Assembly (NCBI RefSeq): GCF_002803085.1
Contig: NZ_NNBJ01000012.1
Location: 62,001 to 126,000, forward strand
From: Streptomyces sp. CB01201
GTDB lineage: Bacteria; Actinomycetota; Actinomycetes; Streptomycetales; Streptomycetaceae
Direction: 5' to 3'
Length of the DNA stretch: 64,000 nt
Shown one piece after another: positions 8,156 to 16,277 of the stretch. The stretch's first letter is position 1; the number at the start of each line of letters is the position of its first letter. The notes under the pieces were generated by a model. It made no database searches. It saw only the letters and a list, made by a program, of their open reading frames with translations, and was not told the origin of the DNA. Both the position numbers and the translations under genes were made by a program.

Positions 8156-8983
8156 TCACCCACCCGCACCCCCGGACGGCCCCCGAAGCACCCCCACGCC
8201 CAGCTCGTCCGTCAACTCCGCGCGCCCGTCGAGCCGATGGACCAGCACCCAGCGCCCGTCCGGCAGCGCCCCCGCGAAGACCGACGCGTCCCGGGTCGCC
8301 CCGTTGTGCCAGTACATGGATCCCGCCCGCTGCCACGACGGCGCGGGCTCGCCCAGCCGCCGTTCCACCAGCCGCGCGGCCGCCCGCGGGGTGGCCCACA
8401 GCCCGCCGGCCGGCAGGATCGCCCCGTCCATGGTCCAGGGCCGGCGCGGGCGGCCGAACGGGCCCCGGGCGACCAGCCGCCGGTCCGCGGGCGGGCGCGC
8501 GGTGACCTCGTCGACGCCGAGCGGCGCGAGAACGTACCGGCGCAGAAGTTCCTCGTACGGCAGTCCCGCCGCCGACGAGAGCGCCGCCCCCAGTACCGCG
8601 TAGCCGAAGTTCGAGTACTCCTGCGCCGCCCCCGGCGCCCGGACGGCGAGCCCGTCGAGACCGCGCAGGACGGCAGCCAGCGCGGCCGCGTCGAAGCGGG
8701 CGTACGGGTCGCGCCCACCCAGGCCCGGGGGCAGCCGCGGCAGCCCCGAGGTGTGCTCGGCCAGGTGGCGCAGGGTGATGCCGGTGCCCGGTGGCACGCC
8801 GGGCAGTAACTCCTCCACGGCGGTGTCCAGTTGGAGCGTGTCCTCGGCGGCGAGGCGCATCATCGCGGTGCCGGTGAGCGGCTTGGTGAGCGAGCCGATC
8901 TGGACATACGCGTCGAGGGCGTGACCGTCGCGGGCCACGGGCTCCCGGGAGCCGGTGAGTATGCAGGTGGGTGTGGAGGGCAT
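8156..8983 (-). CDS. Class C beta-lactamase-like serine hydrolase
   Basis: A 275-residue member of the class C beta-lactamase/penicillin-binding-protein-like hydrolases. The catalytic SLTK is at residues 31-34, YSN (in EYSNFGYAVLG) is near 122-124, and a late HNG in YWHNGAT replaces the usual KTG. There is no signal peptide, so it is probably cytoplasmic, and it is shorter than secreted beta-lactamases. Substrate unknown; esterase or peptidase activity is as likely as beta-lactam hydrolysis. Leu59 is encoded by TTA (bases 8807-8809), which in Streptomyces requires the bldA tRNA. It converges on icmA. Confidence 0.85.
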   Translation of the reverse strand: MPSTPTCILTGSREPVARDGHALDAYVQIGSLTKPLTGTAMMRLAAEDTLQLDTAVEELLPGVPPGTGITLRHLAEHTSGLPRLPPGLGGRDPYARFDAAALAAVLRGLDGLAVRAPGAAQEYSNFGYAVLGAALSSAAGLPYEELLRRYVLAPLGVDEVTARPPADRRLVARGPFGRPRRPWTMDGAILPAGGLWATPRAAARLVERRLGEPAPSWQRAGSMYWHNGATRDASVFAGALPDGRWVLVHRLDGRAELTDELGVGVLRGPSGGAGG

Positions 8984-9018
8984 CGCGTTCTTCCTGCTCG
9001 GTCGGCCGACGGATCTTG

Positions 9019-10428
9019 TCAGGACATTCTGCTGGACCTGACCAGGGGTCCGCCGGGCAGCGCGAGGCGGAACAACGCTCCTCCGCCCGGCGCTTGATGG
9101 GCCGTCAGCTCGGCACCATGTGCGCGGGCGATCTGGCGGGCCATGGCCAGGCCCAGCCCAGAACCGGGCAGTGCCCGCGCCTGCTCCGCACGGTAGAAGC
9201 GGTCGAAAACATGGGGGAGGTCGGCCTCCGCGATGCCGGGGCCGTGATCCCGTACCGTCAACTCGGCCGACGACAGGGCGACTTCGACGGGCGCCCCGGG
9301 CGGGCTGAACTTCGCCGCGTTGTCCAGGAGGTTGGCGACCAGCCGGGCGAGCCGGGCCGGTACGCCGGGCAGGGTCACCGAGGCGTCGGCGAGGTCCAGC
9401 TGGAACGGTGTGGCCGGCCAGTGGGCCCGCGCCGTGTCCACGGTGTGGGCGAGCAGCGGAGCGAGCCGGACCTCCTCCAGGAGGGGCGTCGGCTCCTCGT
9501 CCCTCGCCAGGTCGATGAGATCGTTGACCAGCACCGACACCTCCCGGATCTGGCGGCCGAGCGCCGCCGAGGCCCGATCGCGCTGGGCGTCGGTCAATCG
9601 GTCGGCCCGTGCCAGGAGTTCGGCGTTCGTGCGCAGCGCCGTCAGCGGCGTGCGCAACTCGTGGGACGCGTCCGCGACCAGCCGCCGCTGGGCCGTCACC
9701 GACTGCTCCAGCTCACCCAGCATCGTGTTGAACGAGGCCGCGAGCCGCGTCACCTCGTCCTCCTTGTCCGGCGGGCCCGGCGGCAGCTCGATGCGGTGGC
9801 TCGGGTCGCGGGTGGCTGCGATGCGCTCGGCCGTCGCGGTGAGCCGGGCCACGGGCGCGAGACCGGTGCGCGAGACCCAGTAGCCGAGCGCGGCGGCGAG
9901 CAGCACCCCCGCCGCCCCGACCCCGCTGAGCAGCCCGGCCGCCTGGCCCACTCCCTTGCGTACGCCGTCCGAACGCAGCGCCACCTGAAGGGACTTGCCC
10001 TCGCCGAAGCGCTGCGTGAGCATCCGGGCGGGCTGTCCGCCGGGCAGCGCGATGTTGGTGTAGTACGCGTTGCGCGCACCCGATGCGACCTGGCGCACCG
10101 GCGGGCTCACCGGCAGCAGATACGGCTGCGCGGGATCCCTGGCCGGGTCGGCGGGGACCACCTGCGAACACGCCGGCGCGGACAGGAAGCGGCACTCGCC
10201 CGCCAGCACCCCCGGCGCCGCGCCGCGGTTCTGCTGGGTGGCCAGCGTCGCGGACTGCGTCAGGTTCAGGTCCAGCTGGTGGTAGAGCTCGAAGCGGATC
10301 ACGAAGAACGCGGCCGTGCACACGCCGACCGCGACCAGGGCCACCGCGGCGGACGCGGCCAGCGCGAGCCGGGTGCGCAGCGGACGGTGCCGGCGCCAGC
10401 GGGCGCCGAGGCGGCGCCGGGCGCTCAT
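9019..10428 (-). CDS. Sensor histidine kinase, partner of the adjacent response regulator
   Basis: A 469-residue membrane kinase. The N-terminal basic segment is followed by a membrane helix (about 20-45), an extracytoplasmic sensor domain of about 110 residues with two cysteines, and a second helix near 160-185. HAMP, the H-box SHELRTPLTALRTN, and an ATPase domain with N-box (NLLDNAAKFS), DHGPGI and GSGLGLAM follow. The ATG at 10428 overlaps the response regulator stop in an ATGA arrangement, so the two are translationally coupled. The signal is unknown. The pair is divergent from a MurG-like gene, suggesting a cell-envelope theme. Confidence 0.92.
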   Translation of the reverse strand: MSARRRLGARWRRHRPLRTRLALAASAAVALVAVGVCTAAFFVIRFELYHQLDLNLTQSATLATQQNRGAAPGVLAGECRFLSAPACSQVVPADPARDPAQPYLLPVSPPVRQVASGARNAYYTNIALPGGQPARMLTQRFGEGKSLQVALRSDGVRKGVGQAAGLLSGVGAAGVLLAAALGYWVSRTGLAPVARLTATAERIAATRDPSHRIELPPGPPDKEDEVTRLAASFNTMLGELEQSVTAQRRLVADASHELRTPLTALRTNAELLARADRLTDAQRDRASAALGRQIREVSVLVNDLIDLARDEEPTPLLEEVRLAPLLAHTVDTARAHWPATPFQLDLADASVTLPGVPARLARLVANLLDNAAKFSPPGAPVEVALSSAELTVRDHGPGIAEADLPHVFDRFYRAEQARALPGSGLGLAMARQIARAHGAELTAHQAPGGGALFRLALPGGPLVRSSRMS

Positions 10429-11120
10429 GAGGCGTCCAGCCGGTAGCCCACCCCGTGCACGGTGTGCACCAGACGCGACTCGCCCGCCGCCTCCAGCTTG
10501 CGCCGCAGGTAACCCACGTACACGGCAAGGGAATTGGAGTCGGGCCCGAAGTCGCGTCCCCACACCAGCTCGTGGATCAGCTCCCTCGGCAGCACCTGTC
10601 CCGGGTTGCGCAGGAGCAGTTCGAGGAGCGCGAACTCGGTCCGGGTGAAGTCGATCGGCCGCTCGCCCCGCCGGGCCGTGTGCGCGACCGGGTCGAGGAC
10701 GAGGTCCGCGTACCGCAGTTCCCGTGGCTCGGCCGGATCGGGGGCCGCCCGACGCAGCAACGCCCGCACCCGGGCGATGAGTTCGTCCAGGGCGAAGGGC
10801 TTGACCAGATAGTCGTCGGCGCCCGCCTCCAGGCCGTCCACGCGCTCGCTCACCGAGTCCAGGGCGGTCAGGACCAGGACCGGTGTGCGGTCGCCCACGG
10901 CCCGCAGCTGGCGGCAGACGCCGAGGCCGTCGAGGACCGGCATCATCACGTCCAGGACGATCGCGTCAGGGCGCCAGGCGGCCACCTCGGAGAGCGCCGC
11001 GAGTCCGTCCGGGGCGCCGTGGACCTCGTACCCCTCCACCGCCAGGCCGTCCTCGACGGCCGCCCGTACCTCCGGCTCGTCGTCGACGACGAGAATTCTG
11101 ACCGCGCGCGTGGTGCTCAT
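10425..11120 (-). CDS. OmpR/PhoB-family response regulator
   Basis: A 231-residue two-component regulator. The receiver domain occupies about residues 8-120, with the acidic pair in VVDDEPE, phospho-acceptor Asp in IVLDVMMP and Lys in YLVKPF. A winged-helix output domain follows, ending in VHTVHGVGYRLD. The ATG at 11120 is chosen over a TTG six bases upstream. It is first in an operon with the histidine kinase. Only 63 bp separate it from the divergent MurG-like gene. That gap carries an 11-bp-spaced direct repeat of the kind OmpR-type dimers bind, so autoregulation and control of the MurG-like gene are likely inferences. Confidence 0.93.
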   Translation of the reverse strand: MSTTRAVRILVVDDEPEVRAAVEDGLAVEGYEVHGAPDGLAALSEVAAWRPDAIVLDVMMPVLDGLGVCRQLRAVGDRTPVLVLTALDSVSERVDGLEAGADDYLVKPFALDELIARVRALLRRAAPDPAEPRELRYADLVLDPVAHTARRGERPIDFTRTEFALLELLLRNPGQVLPRELIHELVWGRDFGPDSNSLAVYVGYLRRKLEAAGESRLVHTVHGVGYRLDAS

Positions 11121-11142
11121 GGGCAAAGCCTGCCAAACGCCG

Positions 11143-11159
11143 CTCTTAGAACCCTCTTA
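11143..11159. promoter_or_regulatory. Direct repeat CTCTTA-N5-CTCTTA, candidate response-regulator site
   Basis: CTCTTA at 11143-11148 and 11154-11159 repeat with an 11-bp period in the 63-bp divergent gap. One helical turn is the spacing OmpR-family regulators use on tandem half sites. Confidence 0.5.
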
Positions 11160-11183
11160 AACCGCCCCGTGAACCTCGGTGCC

Positions 11184-12329
11184 ATGCGCACACCATTGTC
11201 AGTAGTGATCGGGGCGGGCGGTACCGGCGGGCACATCTACCCCGGGCTCGCGCTCGCCGAGGCACTGCGGCGGGCCGTCCCCGACGCGGTGATCTCCTTC
11301 GTCGGCACGACCCGGGGCCTGGAGGGCGAGCTGATACCCCGCGCCGGGTACCGGCTGCACACCGTCGACATGATCCCCTTCGACCCTTCGCTCGGCGCCA
11401 AGCGGTATCTGCTGCCCGCCGCACTGCTGAGGTCGGGCGCGCAGTGCCGGGCCATCCTCAAGGCGCAGGGCGCCCAGGTCGCCGTCGGTATGGGCGGCTA
11501 TCCGAGCGCTCCCGTGATCGTCGGCGCCAGGATGGCCGGGCTGCCCAGCCTCATCCACGAGTCCAACGCGGTGCCGGGCCGCGCCAACCAGTTCGCGGCC
11601 CGGCTCACCCCCCACATCGCGGTCGCCTTCGACCGCAGCCGCGCCCACCTCGCGGGCGGCCAGGACGCCCTCACCACCGGCATGCCCATCGCCGCCTCGC
11701 TCGCCGCGCTGGACCGCCCGGCGCTGCGCACCGAGGCCCGGCGGGCGCTCGGCGTGCCGCCGGGGGCGCGGCTCGTGCTGGTCAACGGCGGCAGCCTGGG
11801 CGCGGCCCGGCTCACCGCGGCGGCCGTCGGCCTGGCCGAGCGGTGGCGCGACCGGCCCGACGTCCACCTCCTCATCAAGACCGGACCGGCCCAACTTGCC
11901 GACACCGAGCGGCAGTTGTCGGGCCTGCCCGGCGCACGTGCGGTTCCCTACCTCGACCGGATGGACCTCGCGTACGCCGCCGCCGACCTCGTCGTGTGCC
12001 GAGCCGGCTCCGCGACCGTCGCCGAACTCGCCGCGACCGGTGTGCCCGCCGTCCTCGTGCCCTATCCGCACGCGCCCGGCGACCACCAGACCCACAACGC
12101 GCGGGTCCTGTCCGACGCGGGCGCGGGCCTGCTCGTGCCGGACGCCGAGACCACCGCGTTCCGCCTGGCCGGACTCGTCGAGCCGCTCCTGGCCGACCCG
12201 GCCCGGCTCGCCGCGATGAGCGGCGCCGCCGACCCCGGCAACCACGCCCGCGCCGCCGATCTGCTGGCCGCCCGGGTCCTCGAACTCGCCTCCTACCCCA
12301 CCTCGCACACCAGGGAGTACGCAGCATGA
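11184..12329 (+). CDS. MurG-like UDP-GlcNAc glycosyltransferase (second MurG / MglA type)
   Basis: A 381-residue GT28-family glycosyltransferase with the MurG signature. It shows GAGGTGGHIYPGLALAEAL at residues 9-27, HESNAVPGRAN near 127-137, GGSLGA near 209 and the donor-site region CRAGSATVAELAATGVP with PYPHAPGDHQ. It is not in a division/cell-wall gene cluster: no mur, fts or mra genes are near, so this is probably a paralogue. A MurG-like enzyme (MglA) able to replace MurG has been described in filamentous actinobacteria, and this is a candidate member. It overlaps the following dehydratase gene by ATGA, which suggests a joint role in a modified lipid-linked sugar rather than in ordinary lipid II. 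Confidence 0.85.
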   Translation: MRTPLSVVIGAGGTGGHIYPGLALAEALRRAVPDAVISFVGTTRGLEGELIPRAGYRLHTVDMIPFDPSLGAKRYLLPAALLRSGAQCRAILKAQGAQVAVGMGGYPSAPVIVGARMAGLPSLIHESNAVPGRANQFAARLTPHIAVAFDRSRAHLAGGQDALTTGMPIAASLAALDRPALRTEARRALGVPPGARLVLVNGGSLGAARLTAAAVGLAERWRDRPDVHLLIKTGPAQLADTERQLSGLPGARAVPYLDRMDLAYAAADLVVCRAGSATVAELAATGVPAVLVPYPHAPGDHQTHNARVLSDAGAGLLVPDAETTAFRLAGLVEPLLADPARLAAMSGAADPGNHARAADLLAARVLELASYPTSHTREYAA

Positions 12330-13354
12330 GCACCGTCGGCATGAACACCGCCAGCGTGAACACCGCCACCGCATGGCACAACCGCACCGTCCTCGTCACC
12401 GGAGCCGAGGGCTTCATCGGCTCGACCCTCGTCGACCTGCTGGTCGAACTCGGCGCGAACGTCCGGGCGTTCGTGCACTACAAGCCGTACGCCGAGAAGG
12501 GCTTCCTGGCCCATCTGCTGAACCACCCCGCGGTGGAGATGATCGCCGGGGACGTCCGGGACGCCGGCCGGGTCTCGGACGCGGTGGCCGGCTGCGACAC
12601 CGTCTTCCACCTCGCCGCCCTCATCGGCATCCCGTACAGCTACGACTCCCCGGGCGCCTACGTCCAGACGAACGTGGTCGGCACCGAGAACGTGGCCGAG
12701 GCCTGCCGGCGCCACTCCGTCCGCCGCCTCGTGCACACCTCCACCAGCGAGGTGTACGGGACCGCCCTGACCGCGCCGATCGGCGAGGAGCACCCGCTCC
12801 AGCCGCAGTCGCCGTACTCCGCCTCCAAGATCGGCGCCGACATGATGGCGCTCTCGCACTGGCACGCCTTCGAGCTCCCGGTCACCGTGGTGCGCCCCTT
12901 CAACACCTACGGCCCGCGCCAGTCGGCCCGCGCCGTGATCCCCACGATCCTGGCCCAACTGCACTCGGGCGCAAGGGAGATCAAGCTGGGCTCGGTGACC
13001 CCGACGCGCGACTTCACGTATGTCACCGACACCGCGCGGGGCTTCCTCGCGGTCGCCGAGTGCGACCGCGCGCTCGGCCATGCGGTGAACCTCGGCACGG
13101 GCCGCGAGACAGCGATCGGCGACCTCGCCGAGGCCCTGATCGCCGCGTCCGGCCGCGAAGCCTCCGTCGTGGTCGACCCGACCCGCCTGCGTCCCTCGGG
13201 CAGCGAGGTGGAACGCCTGCTCTCGGACAACACCCGGGCCCGCGAGTGGGCGGGCTGGAGCCCGGAAGTCACCTTGGAGGAAGGCCTGAAGCAGACCTCG
13301 GCGTGGGTGGAGGAGAACCTCGCCCTGTTCGCGCCGGGCCGCTATCAGGTCTGA
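12326..13354 (+). CDS. NAD-dependent nucleotide-sugar epimerase/4,6-dehydratase (SDR)
   Basis: A 342-residue extended short-chain dehydrogenase. The Rossmann motif GAEGFIGS is near residues 26-33, TSTSEVYGT near 132, the catalytic pair YSASK near 158-162, and PFNTYGPRQ and RDFTYVTDTARGF follow. These match LegB-type 4,6-dehydratases and related nucleotide-sugar epimerases. The exact substrate (UDP-GlcNAc or another NDP-sugar) cannot be read from the sequence. The start codon overlaps the stop of the MurG-like gene by 4 bases. Together the two could build and transfer an altered amino sugar. The gene ends beside a short imperfect tandem repeat. Confidence 0.87.
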   Translation: MSTVGMNTASVNTATAWHNRTVLVTGAEGFIGSTLVDLLVELGANVRAFVHYKPYAEKGFLAHLLNHPAVEMIAGDVRDAGRVSDAVAGCDTVFHLAALIGIPYSYDSPGAYVQTNVVGTENVAEACRRHSVRRLVHTSTSEVYGTALTAPIGEEHPLQPQSPYSASKIGADMMALSHWHAFELPVTVVRPFNTYGPRQSARAVIPTILAQLHSGAREIKLGSVTPTRDFTYVTDTARGFLAVAECDRALGHAVNLGTGRETAIGDLAEALIAASGREASVVVDPTRLRPSGSEVERLLSDNTRAREWAGWSPEVTLEEGLKQTSAWVEENLALFAPGRYQV

Positions 13355-13363
13355 GCTGCTGTC

Positions 13364-13443
13364 GGGCCTGACTCACCATCAGGCCTGACTCACCATCAGG
13401 TCTCAGCCGTCAGGCCTGATCCGCCATCAGGTCTCAGCCGTCA
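13364..13443. repeat. Imperfect tandem repeats after the dehydratase gene
   Basis: Units GGCCTGACTCACCATCA (two copies), GGCCTGATCCGCCATCA and GGTCTCAGCCGTCA (two copies) alternate across 80 bp, running up to the stop of the small membrane gene. Confidence 0.8.
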
Positions 13444-13605
13444 GACGAACATGTGGCGCGCGTGGGCGACCGTCCACAGCAGGAGGATCCAGGCGCCGAT
13501 GAAGAACAGGCAGCAGGAGGCCAGGCAGCAGTTGACCTCGTTGCCCGGCTCGCCCTCCTGGTAGACGCCGTCGGGTTCGTCGGGCCACCCCGGTGTTCGT
13601 CCCAT
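13441..13605 (-). CDS. Small cysteine-rich single-pass membrane protein
   Basis: A 54-residue predicted protein with an acidic, proline-containing N-terminus. It has one hydrophobic helix (about residues 27-46) that begins with two Cys-Cys pairs (NCCLASCC) and ends before a short AHARHMFV tail. No Shine-Dalgarno is obvious and I do not recognise a family, so it is a tentative gene. In its favour is a plausible membrane topology and no competing gene on either strand. It converges on the dehydratase gene and ends in the repeat array. Confidence 0.5.
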   Translation of the reverse strand: MGRTPGWPDEPDGVYQEGEPGNEVNCCLASCCLFFIGAWILLLWTVAHARHMFV

Positions 13606-13727
13606 TCCGCGAGCGTGGCAGGCCGGGGTCGCGGCGCGGCACCGGGGAGGATCACGGTCCGGCCACACCTGGGCCACGCTCTGGTACAGGCCCCCGTCCG
13701 ATACCGGGGCCACCTTCCGATCTGGCG

Positions 13728-14363
13728 TCAGGCCGTCGCGGCGAGCCCCGTGCAGATCAGCAGGGTGAAGTCGCGGGCCCATGCCTCGTCCACCGGCTCC
13801 GCGCTGACCAGCGCCCGGTGCACGACCGCTCCGGCCACCACGTCGAAGATGAGGTCGGTGTGGCGGGCGGAGGCCGTCGGGTCGGGCTCGTAGGGGAGTT
13901 CGCCCCGGGCCTGGGCGCGCTCGCGGCCGACCAGCACCAGTCGCTTCTGGCGGTCGACGATGGCCGAGCGGATCCGTCCGCGCAGTGCGTCGTCCCGGGT
14001 GGATTCGGCCACCACCGCCATCAGCGCGGTCTTCGTCTCGGGGCGTTCGAGCAGCGCCGCGAACTGGAGGACGACGCCCTCCACATCGGCCATCAGGCTG
14101 CCCAGGTCCGGGAGTTCGAGCTCGTCGAAGAGGACCGCGACCGCGTCCACGACGAGCTCGTTCTTGCCCGCCCAGCGTCGGTAGAGGGTCGTCTTGGCGA
14201 CGCCGGCCCGGGTCGCCACGTCCCCCATCGTCAGCTTCGACCAGCCCAGGTCCACCAGCGCCTCCCGGGTCGCCAGCAGGATCGCGGCATCGGCCTCGGG
14301 GCTGCGGGGGCGGCCCGTACGACCCGTACAGGACGGGCTCGCGGCGCGGGATGAGGAAGGCAT
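13728..14363 (-). CDS. TetR family transcriptional regulator
   Basis: A 211-residue TetR regulator. The N-terminal helix-turn-helix is at about residues 25-70, with LTMGDVATRAGVAKTTLYRRW as the DNA-binding segment. An all-helical ligand domain of the type common in actinobacterial repressors follows. ATG 14363 and ATG 14375 are both possible starts and neither has a strong ribosome binding site. It is divergent from the TPR-thioredoxin gene; a perfect 7-bp palindrome in between (14453-14469) is the probable operator. Ligand and targets unknown. Confidence 0.9.
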   Translation of the reverse strand: MPSSSRAASPSCTGRTGRPRSPEADAAILLATREALVDLGWSKLTMGDVATRAGVAKTTLYRRWAGKNELVVDAVAVLFDELELPDLGSLMADVEGVVLQFAALLERPETKTALMAVVAESTRDDALRGRIRSAIVDRQKRLVLVGRERAQARGELPYEPDPTASARHTDLIFDVVAGAVVHRALVSAEPVDEAWARDFTLLICTGLAATA

Positions 14364-14452
14364 GACGGCGACCATACCGGCCGGTAGCAATCGCGCCAGG
14401 GGGCGTGCGGTGTGCGCGAGATCACCCTGCGCGCGAGTGCTCGCACCAGTTA

Positions 14453-14469
14453 CGCTACGGCTCGTAGCG
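14453..14469. promoter_or_regulatory. TetR-type palindromic operator
   Basis: CGCTACG-GCT-CGTAGCG is a perfect 7-bp inverted repeat, 90 bp upstream of the TetR start and about 190 bp before the thioredoxin gene. Confidence 0.65.
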
Positions 14470-14660
14470 AAAGACTTTGAGCGGCCTTCCGCGACAACCA
14501 CATGTGAGGGCACCGGGTGGGGACCCGGGTGCCACAAGAAAAGTACGCCTGGCTCGATCCGGGCGCTTCGATGTCTCGCAATTCGGCGGGAGGCATCGGG
14601 CGGACCCGGATCCTGCCACCGGATCACCACGCACCGTCGCGGAAGGGGGAGGATGTACGC

Positions 14661-15632
14661 ATGCAGCCTAGGAACATGTCCATGAGCGGCGTCGTCGACC
14701 TCGCCGCGGTGAAGGCGGCCGGTGAGGCCAAGAGCAAGGCGGAGCAGGCGCGAGCCGAGGCCGCCCGGCAGGGCGGGGTCCCGGCGGTCGCGCCGTCCGC
14801 CCTCGTCATCGATGTCGACGAGGCGTCCTTCGAGCGCGACGTACTGACCCGCTCCGCCGAGGTGCCCGTAGTCATCGACTTCTGGGCCGAGTGGTGCGAG
14901 CCCTGCAAGCAGCTCGGCCCGCTGCTCGAACGCCTCGCCGTCGAGTACAACGGCCGTTTCCTCCTTGCCAAGATCGACGTCGACGCGAACCAGATGTTGA
15001 TGCAGCAGTTCGGGATCCAGGGGATCCCGGCCGTCTTCGCGGTCGTCGCCGGCCAGGCGCTGCCCCTCTTCCAGGGCGCGGCCCCGGAGGCGCAGATCCG
15101 CGAGACCCTGGACCAGCTGGTGCAGGTCGCCGAGGAGCGCTTCGGCCTGACCGGCATCGCGGTCGACCCGAACGCGGCCGCCGTGCCCGCGGCCGAGGCG
15201 CCGGCCCCGGTGGGTCCCTACGACGCCCTGCTCGAAGCGGCCGTCGTCGCCCTCGACTCGGGCGATCTGGCCGGTGCGGTCCAGGCGTACAGGAACGTGC
15301 TGAGCGACGACCCCGGCAACCCCGAGGCCAAGCTGGGCCTGGCGCAGGCCGAACTGCTCCAGCGCGTCCAGTCGCTCGACCCCGTCCAGGTCCGCAAGGA
15401 CGCCGCCGACAAGCCGGCCGATGTGGCGGCCCAGATCGCCGCGGCCGACCTCGATCTGGTCGGCGGTCATGTCGAGGACGCCTTCGGCCGGCTCGTCGAG
15501 ACCGTGCGGCGCACGTTCGGTGACGACCGCGATGCCGCCCGGGTCCGGCTCCTGGAGCTCTTCGACGTGATCGGCGGGGACGACCCGCGCGTCTCGGCGG
15601 CCCGAACCGCGCTGGCGAGGGTGCTCTTCTGA
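14661..15632 (+). CDS. Tetratricopeptide thioredoxin-like protein (CnoX/YbbN type)
   Basis: A 323-residue cytoplasmic protein. Charged N-terminal residues are followed by a thioredoxin domain (about 50-165) with active site WCEPCK. A C-terminal TPR-like region starts PYDALLEAAVVALDSGDLAGAVQAY and ends in the helical segment used by CnoX-type chaperedoxins. The ATG at 14661 is set by GGGGGAGGA, 7 bases upstream. It probably acts in redox protection or protein folding. It is monocistronic, ending at a strong stem-loop, and is divergent from the TetR gene. Confidence 0.9.
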   Translation: MQPRNMSMSGVVDLAAVKAAGEAKSKAEQARAEAARQGGVPAVAPSALVIDVDEASFERDVLTRSAEVPVVIDFWAEWCEPCKQLGPLLERLAVEYNGRFLLAKIDVDANQMLMQQFGIQGIPAVFAVVAGQALPLFQGAAPEAQIRETLDQLVQVAEERFGLTGIAVDPNAAAVPAAEAPAPVGPYDALLEAAVVALDSGDLAGAVQAYRNVLSDDPGNPEAKLGLAQAELLQRVQSLDPVQVRKDAADKPADVAAQIAAADLDLVGGHVEDAFGRLVETVRRTFGDDRDAARVRLLELFDVIGGDDPRVSAARTALARVLF

Positions 15633-15640
15633 CCCACCTC

Positions 15641-15660
15641 TGAACGTCCTCGGACGTTCA
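15641..15660. terminator. Terminator after TPR-thioredoxin gene
   Basis: TGAACGTCC-TC-GGACGTTCA is a perfect 9-bp stem beginning 8 bases after the stop codon. No T-tract, as is common in Streptomyces. Confidence 0.7.
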
Positions 15661-15729
15661 TGAACCTGTCACCGAGTGAGTCCCGAAACGCGGTATGCGG
15701 CGGACGATTTGGCGACAGAGAGACAAGAG

Positions 15730-15767
15730 GCGGCCGCGTTTTACCAAAACTTGGTAAACGCGGCCGC
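15730..15767. promoter_or_regulatory. Long inverted repeat upstream of the DUF6230 operon
   Basis: The left arm GCGGCCGCGTTTTACCAA and right arm TTGGTAAACGCGGCCGC pair across the loop AAC with one bulged T, about 35 bp paired. It lies in a 645-bp stretch without a convincing gene (15633-16277), about 510 bp before the DUF6230 start. It could be a transcription stop or a regulator-binding site; the inner TTACCAA/TTGGTAA looks like an operator core. Confidence 0.6.
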
Positions 15768-15896
15768 TGTTACTTCCAGTAAGTTGAGCCGCATCTTACG
15801 TCCGCTTTTCTGCGGCGATTTCACCTTCTGTCCGGCACCTCGACGGCACCCTGCGTGCCCGGTCGATACCCGCCGGTCGCGCCTCGGTTATCAGGC

Positions 15897-15914
15897 CGTT
15901 ACTGGCTAGTAACG
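15897..15914. promoter_or_regulatory. Palindromic operator CGTTACT-N4-AGTAACG
   Basis: A perfect 7-bp inverted repeat with spacer GGCT, about 365 bp before the DUF6230 start. The symmetry is of TetR-type. The regulator is unknown. Confidence 0.6.
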
Positions 15915-16277
15915 AACCCCCTTGTGCCACGGCTCCGAATGGACCACGATCGGCCACGCTCGGTCCAATAACGCACCAGCCCGACAGCCACTCGGCGCTG
16001 CCGCCCACTTGGGTCCCCACCGGGCCGGCCGGTGACCAGTGGCACCGGCCGTGGACAGGGGGGTCTCTGCTCTCCGGCAGGGCCTGTCCAGAGGTTGCGC
16101 GAATGCGTGGCCAGTGGTTGTCGCTCGGGGGTGATCGCCGGTGTCGGACGAGGTGCGCGAGTCGTACGCGGTCGACCTCCCGTGCGCTCCCCTTCCCGAG
16201 GACGTAGCACTTCTCCCATCCCGTGACAGCCCTTGAGGGTCCGTCCCGGAGATGTACGTCCGAGAAGGAGGAAAGTC

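Noticed and set aside
8156..8983. Labelling the serine hydrolase as a beta-lactamase resistance gene
   Set aside because: No signal peptide and an HNG instead of KTG motif; the substrate cannot be assumed.
15676..15909. Open frame of 77 codons between the thioredoxin and DUF6230 genes
   Set aside because: It runs through the large inverted repeat, has no ribosome site and no Streptomyces codon bias.
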